Assembly (NCBI GenBank): GCA_951812925.1
Contig: OX638368.1
Span: 77,606,909 to 77,670,908, forward strand
Reading direction: 5' to 3'
Length of the DNA stretch: 64,000 bases
Source of the DNA: Calliopum simillimum
Lineage: Eukaryota > Arthropoda > Insecta > Diptera > Lauxaniidae
Shown: positions 10,959 to 21,589 of the stretch, one piece after another
Position numbering within the stretch: position 1 is the first letter of the stretch
Layout of the letters: each line of letters starts with the position of its first letter
The notes under the pieces: model-generated
Database searches by the model: none
Told to the model about the DNA's origin: nothing
Seen by the model: the letters and a program-made list of their open reading frames with translations, nothing else
Made by a program: the position numbers and the translations under genes

Positions 10959-12797
10959 TTAATTTTTGAGAGAAATATTCAATCGGATGTTCCTCTCCGG
11001 CTGCGTCCTCCTGAAAAGAACTGCACCAATGCCAACGTCAGACGCGTCACATTGAACGAAAAAATGTTTTTCGAAATTGGGACTTACTAAGACAGGGCTT
11101 GATACTAGAGCTTGTTTTATCTTGTCAAAAGCTGCTTGAGCTTCAAAGCCGAATTGAAACTTCGTTGCTTTTTTCAACGTATCGGTTATGGGGGCCGTAA
11201 GTGAGGCATAGTTCGAAATGAACCTTCGATACCAACCAGCGGTGCCGAGAAATTGCCTAACCTGTTTGACGTTTTTAGGTGCGGTCATTCGAACTATGGC
11301 CTCAATCTTACTTGGGTCTGTTTTTAGCTTGCCTTCGCCTACCAGATAACCTAGGTACTTTAACTCGGTAAAACAGAACTTTGACTTTTGCAAATTAATG
11401 GTAAGGCCTGCAGCAGTCAATTTTTGGCCAACTATCTTTAAAATTTCGCAATGGGAATCAAAATCAGGGGAGACAATCAAGAGGTCGTCCAAGTAGACCA
11501 GGACACGATCTTTAAGCTCAGATGGTATGATTTTATCCATGAGCCTACATAATCTTTGAGCAGCGTTACATAGACCAAAGGGCATTACCGTAAATTGGTA
11601 GTGTGGCCTTCCCTGCACCGTGAATGCTGTTTTTGGCCTGCTAGCTTTTTCTAGTGGGATTTGCCAAAATGCATCTTTTAGATCTACCGCTGAAATAAAG
11701 ACCGTGTCACCGAGCCTACTTAGGAGACCATCTATATTTGGTAACGGATATGCGTCTTTGACTGTCACCTTATTCAGCTCCCTTGCATCTAAGCAAAGTC
11801 TATTTTTACCGGGTTTCATTACCAGTGTCGTTCTATTGTTCCAGCTAGCTTGTTCTGCTGGCTCTATAACGTTAAGGCTGAGCATCCTATCTAGTTCATT
11901 GTACACGAGCTTTTGGACTGCTGGTGAAATAGGGTAATACCGCATTTTTTTTGGTGTGGCATCCCCCGTGTCTATTTTATGTTCTTCCAAATGGGTTTTC
12001 CCTAAACCGTATTTTGTATGACACCTAAATTCACTTTTAGCAAGTTCCAGCTGCTGCTTTTGTGGATTGGTCAGAACGTGCATTTTCAGGTTTTCTGTCT
12101 GAATTTCTGAAGTCTCGACTTCAAAGCTATTTACCATGAATGGAATGATGTGGAACTTATTCCAAAAATCAATACCTAAGTAAAGGCTTTGTGAAAGTGT
12201 TGGAACTAGGTATAACGTAATGTCTTCAGTTTTTTTCTGACAAGTGATTCGTGTTTGAACTTTGCCTATTATCGGCTGTCCTTTACCGTCAGCAGTTTTA
12301 ATGATGGATTTATAATTTAAAATCTGTAACTTCAATTTATTAGCTATTTCTAGGCAGTCTTTCCCCAAACAACTGACGCTTGCTCCACTATCCATAAGAC
12401 CTTTCATCTCAAAATCGTTAATAACCACGTCCATGTAAGGTCTGACATCTAAGTCATTAGGTATACTTGCAGAAGCTATCTCTTTTCGTTCGACTTTTCT
12501 ATCGACATATCTTTTTCTTGTATCTAAAATTTTCTTACTAACTACAAAATTGTTTTGTCCAAAGATCTGCTCTCGTTTTTTCTCATACTTTGCTAACCTA
12601 ATATGATAGGGTACTATCTCCCTTAACTTTCTTATGTCTTGCTCTAGCTTAGTTTTTCTACAATTATTTTCTAAAATAATAAATGGCTTATTCTTAACTT
12701 TAATATTATTAAATGGGATCTCTACTTTTGCTGGCTCTGCTGACCTTGCCACGAAACACCAGCTTGCTTCGTGTTCTTCTGTCCGTTTCCCTGACAT
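10959..12797 (-). CDS. pol: Ty3/gypsy Pol, protease and reverse transcriptase
   Basis: 612 codons counted from the first methionine, but translation is expected to enter by -1 frameshift from gag at 12785-12791. The aspartic protease motif is DSGAS (residues 136-140). The RT fingers and palm include CLDARELN and the catalytic YLDD (435-438), followed by the RNase H start FFVQCDASDVGIGAVLF. The frame is then lost at the T tract near 11013-11016, where one base appears to be missing; the reading continues in the next frame down to 9421. The frame overlaps gag by 76 bases, as is usual for gypsy elements. RT copies the element RNA in virus-like particles. Confidence 0.93.
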   Translation of the reverse strand: MSGKRTEEHEASWCFVARSAEPAKVEIPFNNIKVKNKPFIILENNCRKTKLEQDIRKLREIVPYHIRLAKYEKKREQIFGQNNFVVSKKILDTRKRYVDRKVERKEIASASIPNDLDVRPYMDVVINDFEMKGLMDSGASVSCLGKDCLEIANKLKLQILNYKSIIKTADGKGQPIIGKVQTRITCQKKTEDITLYLVPTLSQSLYLGIDFWNKFHIIPFMVNSFEVETSEIQTENLKMHVLTNPQKQQLELAKSEFRCHTKYGLGKTHLEEHKIDTGDATPKKMRYYPISPAVQKLVYNELDRMLSLNVIEPAEQASWNNRTTLVMKPGKNRLCLDARELNKVTVKDAYPLPNIDGLLSRLGDTVFISAVDLKDAFWQIPLEKASRPKTAFTVQGRPHYQFTVMPFGLCNAAQRLCRLMDKIIPSELKDRVLVYLDDLLIVSPDFDSHCEILKIVGQKLTAAGLTINLQKSKFCFTELKYLGYLVGEGKLKTDPSKIEAIVRMTAPKNVKQVRQFLGTAGWYRRFISNYASLTAPITDTLKKATKFQFGFEAQAAFDKIKQALVSSPVLVSPNFEKHFFVQCDASDVGIGAVLFRRTQPERNIRLNISLKN

Positions 12798-14386
12798 CTA
12801 CTACAGTTGGGAGTTATCACATTTTCAGCTCCACAGCGATAGCAAAAAATATTCCTCTGAGTTGAAGTACATTCGAAGAAACTATGACCAACAGTGCGAC
12901 AGTTCCAACAAATTAGCTGTGGTTTTGGCTTATTATTATCTATCGCTTCTATCTGGTAATAGTCCATTTGTTGCTCTTCTATTTCTAATTCATTTACCCT
13001 TCTAGGCTGAAAATTTCTGTAATGGTCACGTTCTCTTTGAGTTTTAGCTAGGTTTCGTTCTGCGCGTTTACATTCTTCTACGAACCTGTCCATTGAATTA
13101 ATTTGAATTGGGAATAAAAGTTGGGACAAGCCCGATTTAAGGTTGTCTTTAACTATCTTCACCAGTTCAAATTCAGGTATGGGCTCCCGCATCTGATTTT
13201 TTAAAACCGTTATAGCCTTAGCAAAATCCTCTGCCGACTCATTAGGGGCCTGCCGTCGTTCCATGATTTTTCTTTGGATCTCGTAATCGCTTTCAAATCT
13301 TCTAAATTTTTTAATCATAGTCGCTTTTAATGCCTCCCATTGAATGATAGAGTTTGATCGCCTATATGCCCAAAACCATTCTGAAGCCTCACCCAATAAC
13401 AACTGATGAAAATTTTTGGTCAACTCGTCCCAAGGACAACCAAAATCTTGTCTTAGAACTTCTACTCTGAAAACGAAATCCTCGACTGTATTGGATTTTA
13501 ATGTCCCATCAAACTTTAAGCCCCATTTGCTTAACTCCAAATATCTGGACTGGGGCAAATGGCTATAATGAGCATAAAAGTTCGTCGGATTCTGCTGTTG
13601 GACAAAATGACTATTCGGCAAGTTAGGCTGGTGATACAAATACTGGGTGTATGGCTCTTGATTTGAGTCATTACCACGATTCTGATAGTTGCGACTCTGA
13701 GGTGGATCGGAATTATGTTGTGGTTGGGATTGAATATTAGGTTGCACTGGGTCACTGTTACCACTATTTGCATTGGCTTGGGAAACCCGTGTGCGCTCAC
13801 GATAAGAGTTTAATGATGGTGAAGACATATTACCTAAATGTCGTTCTCTTTCAGCTTGTATGCTTTCGACAACTATACGTGGTACGAGTCGGCGGATACA
13901 TTCCTCGACTTCTCGCATGACATGTGCCTGTACCATACCTGAACTAGCAGATACATAATCACGTAAAGTTAGTCCTTGTTCATTAACTACAGTGTTTGTC
14001 GTTATAATTTGTGGGAAGCTTAATGGTGGCAAATCGTTGCGGAGCTGGGCAAACTCATTTCTAACCCCTTCGGCGGTTATACTGCTATAAGGCGGAGTAG
14101 AAATAGTTGCATTAACAGTATTAGTGTCAGAGTTCATATTTGCTCTCGTCGTTAGGCCACTACTGCTGGGAAAATTTGGATCAGCTGTAGTTATCGGTTC
14201 ATTTGGCGGCGTAATCACTTCCTCCACAGTTCTATTCGAATTATCAGATGAAGTTGAAGCCATATTTATTACAGGGCCTACTCTCCTTGATACTGTTTTA
14301 ATATTTGTTGTAGATAACGATCTTCCTCTACCGCGAGTGGGTCTAGGATTAACTGAAGTATTTTTATTTCTCGGTCTCAGAATCAT
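12722..14386 (-). CDS. gag: Ty3/gypsy Gag
   Basis: 554 residues, intact. The N-terminal third is low-complexity, S/T/N/P-rich. A retrotransposon capsid-type region (about 285-440) contains LLLGEASEWFWAYRR and AEDFAKAI. A CCHC zinc knuckle CWNCRTVGHSFFEC lies at 493-506, followed by a second cysteine cluster (CYRCGAENVITPNC, 515-528) that lacks the usual histidine. The start chosen is the first methionine after the leader (MILRPRNKN). Gag forms the particle that packages element RNA. Pol is reached by frameshifting near the 3' end of gag. No lesion was seen. Confidence 0.93.
   Translation of the reverse strand: MILRPRNKNTSVNPRPTRGRGRSLSTTNIKTVSRRVGPVINMASTSSDNSNRTVEEVITPPNEPITTADPNFPSSSGLTTRANMNSDTNTVNATISTPPYSSITAEGVRNEFAQLRNDLPPLSFPQIITTNTVVNEQGLTLRDYVSASSGMVQAHVMREVEECIRRLVPRIVVESIQAERERHLGNMSSPSLNSYRERTRVSQANANSGNSDPVQPNIQSQPQHNSDPPQSRNYQNRGNDSNQEPYTQYLYHQPNLPNSHFVQQQNPTNFYAHYSHLPQSRYLELSKWGLKFDGTLKSNTVEDFVFRVEVLRQDFGCPWDELTKNFHQLLLGEASEWFWAYRRSNSIIQWEALKATMIKKFRRFESDYEIQRKIMERRQAPNESAEDFAKAITVLKNQMREPIPEFELVKIVKDNLKSGLSQLLFPIQINSMDRFVEECKRAERNLAKTQRERDHYRNFQPRRVNELEIEEQQMDYYQIEAIDNNKPKPQLICWNCRTVGHSFFECTSTQRNIFCYRCGAENVITPNCSRCQGNGQKNTKQAGVSWQGQQSQQK
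12785..12791 (-). promoter_or_regulatory. -1 ribosomal frameshift heptamer G GGA AAC
   Basis: On the sense strand gag reads ...CAG GGA AAC..., giving the X XXY YYZ slippery heptamer in the correct phase. A one-base backward slip leads directly into the pol frame, which is -1 relative to gag and open from before this point. The gag stop is 63 bases downstream (12722). G GGA AAC is a known -1 slip site type in other systems. A downstream stimulating RNA structure was not established by eye. Confidence 0.8.
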
Positions 14387-15221
14387 AACCTTCTTATGCC
14401 AATTGATTTATTTATTTTTTTTTTTGGAACTCAAATAAAATTGTCGAAGTCTGGATATTTAATATTAAACTTTTCTAATCTATGAGCAGCTTTGCGAATC
14501 GATGATAAATATTTATGTGAATCACTAGGAATCACCCCAATAAGTAGATTTTTTCAATGATGGGATAAAACAAATTATATGAATTTGGATAAGTAGAATA
14601 CTAAACGCAAATAACTAACTACGTAAAAAAAATATTACTAAATATGATCTACTACTATTTATATATAATTAGTACAAGGAAAATAATTAATAAGAGACAA
14701 AATTCGTTACTTACTCACTGTATCACGCTTAGCTTGACAAAACAATATATTTATTAACTATACAATTAGGTTTAGGATTTAGTTGCAGTATTAACAAACC
14801 ATTTAATAAAGAAACTTGTGAATTCGTTGAAGCTTTGTTATTGTTTGATTTCGTATCTTAAGCTTTCTAACCTTAGTTAGGAAGGAAAAGGAGCAATCAT
14901 TTGTAAAAAAAAAGGAATTGTACAAACCAAACCATTTTAAAAATAAAAAGTTATTTATTAAATCCTCATTCCGCTTGCTTTCTAGTGGAAATACCATACC
15001 ACAAGAAGGAAAGAAAGAAATGACGAAAGACACAATAAAATCAAATTGGACAACCTCGGTTCTTTTGGTGGTCGCAAATGTAATTGCATTGTCAGCAACT
15101 TACATGACGTACAAATCCTAAGAATCAAAGTGTCTTTACAAGATTTTGAAAAAGTAGAAAAAGGTGAAAAAAGGGGAAGTAAACTTCATTCGGTTTTTCT
15201 TTAAGTCGGATCAGGCTTTTC
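14387..15221 (-). other. Ty3/gypsy leader, gag-proximal part, no gene
   Basis: AT-rich leader between gag and the hairpin pair. Short frames occur on both strands, none with recognisable content. Confidence 0.5.
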
Positions 15222-15440
15222 CAGCTTTGGTCACCGTCGCAACGCAGGCATAGCCGGTGGCTTTCCGGGACATACGATGACCTCGGCCTCAAAGTCTGAC
15301 GCGAGTGAAAGACGGAGAGAGAGATAGAAGGAAGTGGATAAAGGATGGAATTATCTTTCAGGTGAATCAGATCTTTCTAGCATGGATTGCCGTCGCAACG
15401 CAGGCATAGACATCGTCTTTCCGGGACATACGACAATCCA
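15222..15440 (-). promoter_or_regulatory. Tandem leader hairpins with covarying stems
   Basis: Two copies, 156 bases apart, share ccgtcgcaacgcaggcatag and ctttccgggacatacga in the same order (from 15234 and 15390). Their outer flanks differ but stay self-complementary: ggtca/tgacc in one, tggattg/caatcca in the other. They lie in the 5' leader of the retrotransposon between the primer binding site and gag, where packaging or dimerisation signals are found. The function is an inference. Confidence 0.65.
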
Positions 15441-15535
15441 GCCTTCGAGATATGAATCATCTTAAAGATAAGGAATAGAAAGAAAAAAAAACAGTGGGGA
15501 ATAAAAAAAGAGACATTTTTTTTTTTTTTTTAAAT

Positions 15536-15553
15536 GCCCCACGTTGGGCGCCA
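15536..15553 (-). other. Primer binding site of the Ty3/gypsy element
   Basis: Three bases after the sense-strand end of the 5' LTR the sequence is TGGCGCCCAACGTGGGGC. TGG is the usual beginning of a match to a tRNA 3' CCA end. The primer tRNA is not assigned from sequence alone. Confidence 0.75.
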
Positions 15554-16131
15554 AAATGTAATGGCAGGTATGCTTAGACGTGGCACGCTGGCTAGAGTTT
15601 TGCTCGACTTGAGCTCGCCGGAAATTGCGGGGATCTTTTTCGTCTAATTCCACTACATTTAAAATTTATTGCGTGCCAGAAATAACCAAAACTAACAAAT
15701 GAGAAAAAGAATGGAAAAAAAACAGTTTGTAGAAAAAGGATGAATGAAGCAAGTGCAAAAGAAACACTAGACACTGACATAGATTTATAGTGAGTGGTAT
15801 TTCTGCGAGCTTTAAATTTCAAAACGAATTCATTGGAAAGCCTGATGTTATTGCTTTCCTGGCGGCCCACCCTTGACTTAACAGTCCACCGATGGCATCC
15901 ATATCGCCATTGAAATAAATCCATGGATGCCCCTAATATTCTAAACCGGTCGACTGCAACTCACCTTAAACCATTATAAAAATATCTAGCAATCCATTTC
16001 AATTAAGCAGACGACTCAATATTTAAAGTTTAAAGAAAACATTACAAATTTTATTAAGAAATTAATTGAAAACTAAGTAAATCAATATGCTTATTGATAC
16101 ACTTACAATCACACATAACTAAATAAGGGTA

Positions 16132-17054
16132 TAGGAGAAGGGGGAGGTTTCGACACCCTAACAAAAAAGTCCTTATATCTTCCAAATGCAGTTGTGCATG
16201 TTATTTTGAATACACATAGGCTTTGCATGAATATGTGTGCTTCTTTTATAAATTACAAAAAAATCGCTGTGTTTGCTATTTTCGGAAATGTGGCCAATAA
16301 ACTAAAGTTAAAATAAATGACGAAACCTCCCACTTTTGGGGAGGCTTCGTCAGTCACATAAATTCTTGATTCCCTTGATTTTTTGAAACCTTCAACCTTT
16401 TGAAAGTAGATGGTAAAAGACGAATTGCTTCCGGTGATACAATGGGAGAACGAAAATCATTAATATCGTCTTTAATCGGGGCCATATCCAGCAAATCATT
16501 CGGACCAGGAAGGTCAGAGTCTTGAACTAGTTTGAGACATGATTCAGGCTGATTCTATGTCCATTTGTACATCGGCATTAGAACCGAACTCCATATCTTG
16601 TTAAAAATCAGATTCATGGAAAAAAATTGAATCATATGTATAAATTTCAGTTGTCGAATCCTCCCATTTCCACTTGACGAATCCTCCCTTATCCACTTGT
16701 TTCCAAATTTCCAAAATTTCGCTGTTAACTTTTATTTATTTTGCAAACCTTAAATGTAATATTAACAGTAATAATATATTTAAGTACCTGCTAAAAAAAA
16801 ACGGAGATTTTATGGTTTACTAACCGAGTATCACACAAAAAGCTACAAGCAAATATTACATCAATTTGCTATAAAAATACAAAATCACGACTAACTACGC
16901 ACCCTAGCCGAATTGCGCAGAGAAATTTTTATGATAGCTGCGTACCATGAGGAGTAAGACTTTTTGGCTTACACGCGGGAGTAAGTGCGGATAGAAATTG
17001 CAAAATTTGGCACTGATGAAGCCTCCCACGTGTCGAAACCTCCCCCTTCTACCC
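16132..17054. mobile_element. pogo-like (Tc1/mariner superfamily) deletion derivative
   Basis: Flanked by TA (16130-16131 and 17055-17056); the intact site aaataagggtaagtat is in the other LTR. Ends share AGAAGGGGGAGGTTTCGACA as an inverted repeat. A minus-strand coding remnant at 16354-16521 resembles the C-terminal tail of pogo/Tigger-type transposases. The rest of the transposase is gone. Confidence 0.75.
16354..16521 (-). pseudogene. pogo-like transposase C-terminal tail
   Basis: About 55 codons open on the minus strand. They contain DSDLPGPNDLLDMAPIKDD, then SPIVSPEAIRLLPST, and end in QEFM and a stop. An acidic stretch followed by SP..I..LP and basic residues is typical of the tail of pogo/Tigger/jerky transposases and carries no catalytic residue. 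It lies inside the TA-flanked element, which supports the assignment. Upstream frames are broken. Confidence 0.5.
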
Positions 17055-19822
17055 TAAGTATATTCATAGGTAAGCATGAGGTAATGTAAGGAGTAAGGTA
17101 GGTAAGGTTACTGGTAAGACATAGGTAAGTATATAAGGTAAGTATGTAAGGTAGGTATATAGCACTTAAGGTATTTATAATAACAAATTATTATTTCACT
17201 TTTCTTTAACTTTTAATTTACAAATGACATTTTTAATCTTTTAATTTCTTTTTTTTTTTTTTTAGATTTTACTTTAACAATTCAAATTTTTTTTCTTTTT
17301 AGCAAAAAACATGTAATAATTATAATATATCTATATATAAGAAATATAAAATATTATAATTATGTTGTTAAATTCACTATTTAATTCTAATAATATTTAT
17401 TTTTTTTGTTTAATTTATTTTCTCATAGGAACTTTCTTTTGTGGTTACATATTTTTTTTTATTCCATTAGTTATTTATAGGACAGGCGAAAAAATAGACA
17501 TTACATATATAAGAAACAGAAAACGTCAATAAAGATCATATATAATACACACATAAGCCATTTGAATTTTATTTTAAATAATCAAGTATGCATATTAAAA
17601 TTAAATTTATAGTTTAGGTTTTTCTTTCTTTACTGCATTTCCATTCTCAAAAATCTCGGTCTATTTAATTTTATTTTAAACCTACTACCTAAGAACTGGG
17701 CGCCAAGTTACTAACTGTAGTATTTTGTATTTCTATTGAAAATTTTAAAAGAAAAAGAAACCCTTTAAATAACTATTCATTGCCTTCTTTAATACATATC
17801 AAAAAACAAAAAAAATCATTAATTTAAATATCTATTATTTTTGAGCCTACCTAATGTTTTTTTTTTTGATTTATTTTGCTTCTCTTACGTCATACGATTA
17901 TATTATAAGTTTTCAAACATTTGATTTCTAATTGAATCTGAAGCTTATCGCTTTTAAATCAAAAAAATACTAAATATTAAATTTTCTTTTTGAACCTCCC
18001 TAATCTAGGAAATTTCCTTTTTTTCTTATCTTTATCATTTCCTTCTCTTTTTTTTCCAAAAATTCAAATTTATATACTTATTATTATTTTTTTTTTTTTT
18101 CCTTTTTAATTAATCATATATTTTGTTTTTCTTATATATTTTTTCTTTTAGGTTTTACTTGCGTGTTGTTACTGCTGTTGATGATCTTTGTTGCATAGTT
18201 GGTGAATGTTGAAACTTTGTAGTTGTTATAGCTGTGTGATTTTAGTCGTCGTTGGGAATTATTTTTCGTCGTTGGTGATTTGTAGCTGTTAGTTTGTTGT
18301 CCTCACTGGTGTTTTGATGTTCTAAGTTTTGTCGCTGTTTCGTAGTTGGTGTTTTGTAGTACAACTGTTTTTGTCGTCGCTGGTGTTATGTAGCTCTATG
18401 ACTTTTGGTCTTCATTGATGATTTGTAGCTGCGTTGGTGCTTGGTAGCTGTGTTGTCGTAGTTGGTGTGTTGTAGCTCAGATTTTTGTCGTTATTGGTGA
18501 CTTGTAGCTCTGTTGAAATTAGTCTTCGCTGGTGTGTATCTTCGTCGTCGTTGGTGTTTTGTTGCTACGTTGGATTTTATTTTCGTTGGAGCTTTGTAGC
18601 TGTGTCGAATTGGTGTTTTGTTGCTACGTTGAATTTGGGGTTTTTGTGTTTCTGAGCACTTAATTTTTATGTTGCCTTTTTAGTTTTAACGTTTTTCCTT
18701 TTTTTTTTTTTCTCTCTTTTTAGGTTTTTCTTTATTTCTCTATTTTTAGGTTTTTTTTTATATTTTTATTTCTTTTCTTTTTTTTTCAGGGCAAAATATA
18801 TGGGACACTTTTGAGCATAGTACTTTTATATTTTCATTTTTTTTTTTGTTCATTTTTCTTCTAGCTCATTTGTTTTTCTGTAATTTAGTTAGTATCCTTT
18901 TTTCTTTCTTTATGTTTTTCTTTATATTTGCGTTTTTAGCGTGAAATTTATTTCGATTTTTATATTGAAGAGTTTTTTTTAGAGTAACTTTTCATAATTT
19001 TTTTTTTTTTTTTTTCGTATCCGCACGATTTACTTTAATATAATTTTCTTTGATTTCGTCCTTTTTATTTTTATGTCAATTCGTGATTCTTGCGCACCGC
19101 AGTTCGTATTTTTTTTTATGTCTATATTCTTTTTTTTTCCGTAACTCGCTGCTTAACCAAATGCGGCGATATAAGTTTTCGAAATAAGAAAATCGATTTC
19201 CATTAAATTAGTGGGAAAATCAGTAGCTCGTTTTTGCAACTTTGATATGGAAATTCTCGATTTTAGTGAAATAGAAATTTCTCTAAAAATTAATATTTTA
19301 TCTTGAGCACGACAATTGACGTTAAATCGAGAATTCCGATGGATAAAAATTACAGAAATGAGCCGCTGCTGTTATTTTCTTATGCTTTCTTTTTTAATAA
19401 AATTTTCCGTTTTTTAGTTTTAGCACAAAGTTATTCACTTTAAAATTTCCTTCATGAAATTTAAGTTATTATATTTTACACGCGGACACGACCTTGAACT
19501 AAACACGCGGCGGCTACTGACAAAACTCAACTACTTGACGAGAGCATGTTTCGTTCATTTTTTGGTTTTTTTTTTTTTTTTTTTATTTTTTTGTTTTCTT
19601 TAAGTTGGTATCTTGCGTTTTGCTTTTATCATCTGATCCAAAGCAAAAGAAAAAGATGGCTGTCAATTAGCTGTCCCGCGAAGTTCAAATCCTACTCGTT
19701 CTATGATCACTCTATTGTGAACCGTCCATCTCGCCCGATCTTACATCTGTCAAATAGGCTGCGTTCACACTGAACAATTTTAGCGTAGGTTGTCCAACTA
19801 CTGCAGGTGTCCGCCACAAACA

Positions 19823-19941
19823 TTACACTCAGCAGATCGCGAGTCACCAATACAGAACTTTTTTAAGTTACTCCAAAGTTTTTTAGGGGGAAGTGAAGTA
19901 TTTAGCTTGGCAGAGCAATAACTACTTTTTGACTGCCTTAC
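19823..19941 (-). pseudogene. LINE ORF2 fragment between MITE and Ty3 element
   Basis: The minus-strand frame contains SYYCSAKLNTSLPPKKLWSN and ends near RSAECNV. It continues the LINE sequence from 20239 after the small inverted-repeat element is removed, and it continues again at 163-1 after the Ty3 element is removed. Confidence 0.7.
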
Positions 19942-20238
19942 TGCCATACCTAAATTGGAGCGTCAGCGTTATTTTATTGTCAAAAATTTCTCATGCACAT
20001 ACAATTTGTATGGCGCATACTGAAATTGCCAACGCTCAACGCTGAGCTATTCGAATTTCCAATTTTGACAAAGCGTTATGGAGTGAAGTTAGCTGCAGAA
20101 AAGTAAAAAAAAGAAACAACAATATGATTTTGACAAACAAATGACTTCAACGCAACGCTCTTTATTTCGGTATGGCACTTGACGCTTTTGTGTAACGTTA
20201 AATAACGCAAGGCCTGACGCTCCAATTTAGGTATGGCA
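19942..20238. mobile_element. 297-bp inverted-repeat MITE inserted in the LINE
   Basis: Ends are a perfect 25-bp inverted repeat beginning TGCCATACCTAAATTGGAGC. It is non-coding. LINE coding sequence lies directly on both sides. A clear target duplication could not be read. Confidence 0.8.
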
Positions 20239-21295
20239 ATTTAAACCTTTCCCAGTTGTCAGCTGCTGGATTTCTTTTCCAACATTTATGCAACTTGTTT
20301 TTCTTTTTTATGGCATTTTGAACATTATGCGTATACCAAGGGCATGAAATATTTTTAATAGCTACCGTGCGTATGGGGACATGTTAACCATAAAAGTCGT
20401 TAATTGTATTAGTCAGTTTGTCTAACTTATCATCTACGGTTGCACTATACCAAACATCATTCCACGTAAGAAGATGAAGATCAAGGTAAAGAGCATGAAA
20501 ATCAACTGATTTGAAATCGGGGTAAGAGAATGTATTTGGTGATGTACTATGGGTTAAGTTTAAATTTAAAGTGCAAAACAAGAGATCATGATCAGAAATA
20601 AAATAAAGTTGATCAAACAGAAGAACGGACGATATATCAGACACAATAAAGTAGTCCAAGAGACTAGGACTAGCATTAGAAGAAAAACGTTTGGGTACTG
20701 ATTCATTCACAACAGACATTCCAACAGATGTAACGTATTCATATAGTGACTTTGAAAAATTATCATTACACAATAAATTGACATTAAAATCACCGCAGGT
20801 TACAAAAAAATTATAGTCAATGGCAACATCAGACAATGTAGAAAAAAAAGAATTTAGGCTAAAACTTTTGTTAGAATTATAAACACAAGACAAAAGAACT
20901 TTAGTTGAATAGTCCGAAATACACACGTTCAAAAATTCAACATTTGAGTCATTGGATTTACTAACAAGTTTAACATTTATGCTATTTCGGCAGTATATGG
21001 CAACACCACCCCCTTTATTCCCAAGCCTGTCATTGCGAAATAGTTTAAAATTATTTATATTATACACAGAATCACTGACATCACTACAGAACTAAGTTTC
21101 GGACACACAGATCACATCAATCGAAGAATCTTCAAGAACAAATCTAAGATAGTCTAACTTTTCCAAATTCAGACTTCTTGCATTGAAGTACACAACTTTT
21201 AGACCAGATTGCTGCCCACATAGAATATTTAATAAAGTTTTAGTGTTTCCGTCGTTGCTATTGCTATGATTGTTAAGACCACTCATCAGAGGCAA
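20239..21295 (-). pseudogene. LINE ORF2 endonuclease domain (CR1/Jockey group)
   Basis: Apurinic-type endonuclease motifs in order: YFNARSL, DVICVSET, GGGVAIYCR, CGDFN, SLLDYF and SDHDLL. Two single in-frame stops break it, one just after VSET (about 21090) and one after NDFYG (20384); beyond the second the frame continues (VPIRTVAIKNISCPWY) to the MITE at 20238. The enzyme nicks target DNA to prime reverse transcription. The methionine at 21295 may be the ORF2 start, because ORF1 ends upstream. This copy is inactive. Confidence 0.85.
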
Positions 21296-21589
21296 ACAAA
21301 GGACAAGAAACTTTAGGCAAACACAGCAAAAAATTAAGTTTAAAGAACCATTTCACTTTGTAAATAATTATAGAGTAAGAAAAAGATACAGAGTAAAACA
21401 TAGTACAAAAATTTTTAAAAGGTATAGAGAGACAGACTAAAATAATATCAAATGAAAAAATATTAAAAGAAAAAATAAAAAAAATATTAACATTAATAAT
21501 AATAATGGGATTAGTAATAAAAGTAATTAGGCATAAAATAAGCCGAATGTAGTTTTTAATCACTATGATTGCTCTCATTAAACCCATCG

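Larger units (their letters stand above)
168..19818 (-). mobile_element. Ty3/gypsy LTR retrotransposon with very long LTRs
   Basis: A complete but interrupted element, transcribed leftward. The ends are TGTGGCGGAC...GCCATTACA in the sense direction, flanked by a 4-bp target duplication aaca. Order in sense direction: 5' LTR (15557-19818), primer binding site, 1.17 kb leader, gag, pol (protease, RT, RNase H, integrase), 1.04 kb 3' region, 3' LTR (168-8376). There is no env-like frame. The two LTRs differ by only a handful of bases by eye, so the insertion is young, yet each LTR has since taken a DNA transposon. Pol has a single frameshift, so this copy cannot make full Pol. The integrase order and motifs place it in Ty3/gypsy. 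An Osvaldo/Ulysses-like affinity is possible but only an impression. Confidence 0.92.
15557..19818 (-). repeat. 5' LTR of the Ty3/gypsy element, with a pogo-like insertion
   Basis: 4262 bp, or about 3.34 kb without the insertion at 16132-17054. Only a few substitutions distinguish it from the other LTR (for example near 211/15602, 493/15883, 7799/19236, 7933/19371), plus some T-tract length changes and a short deletion near 18822. It must contain promoter and polyadenylation signals, but I could not place them with confidence. Confidence 0.93.
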
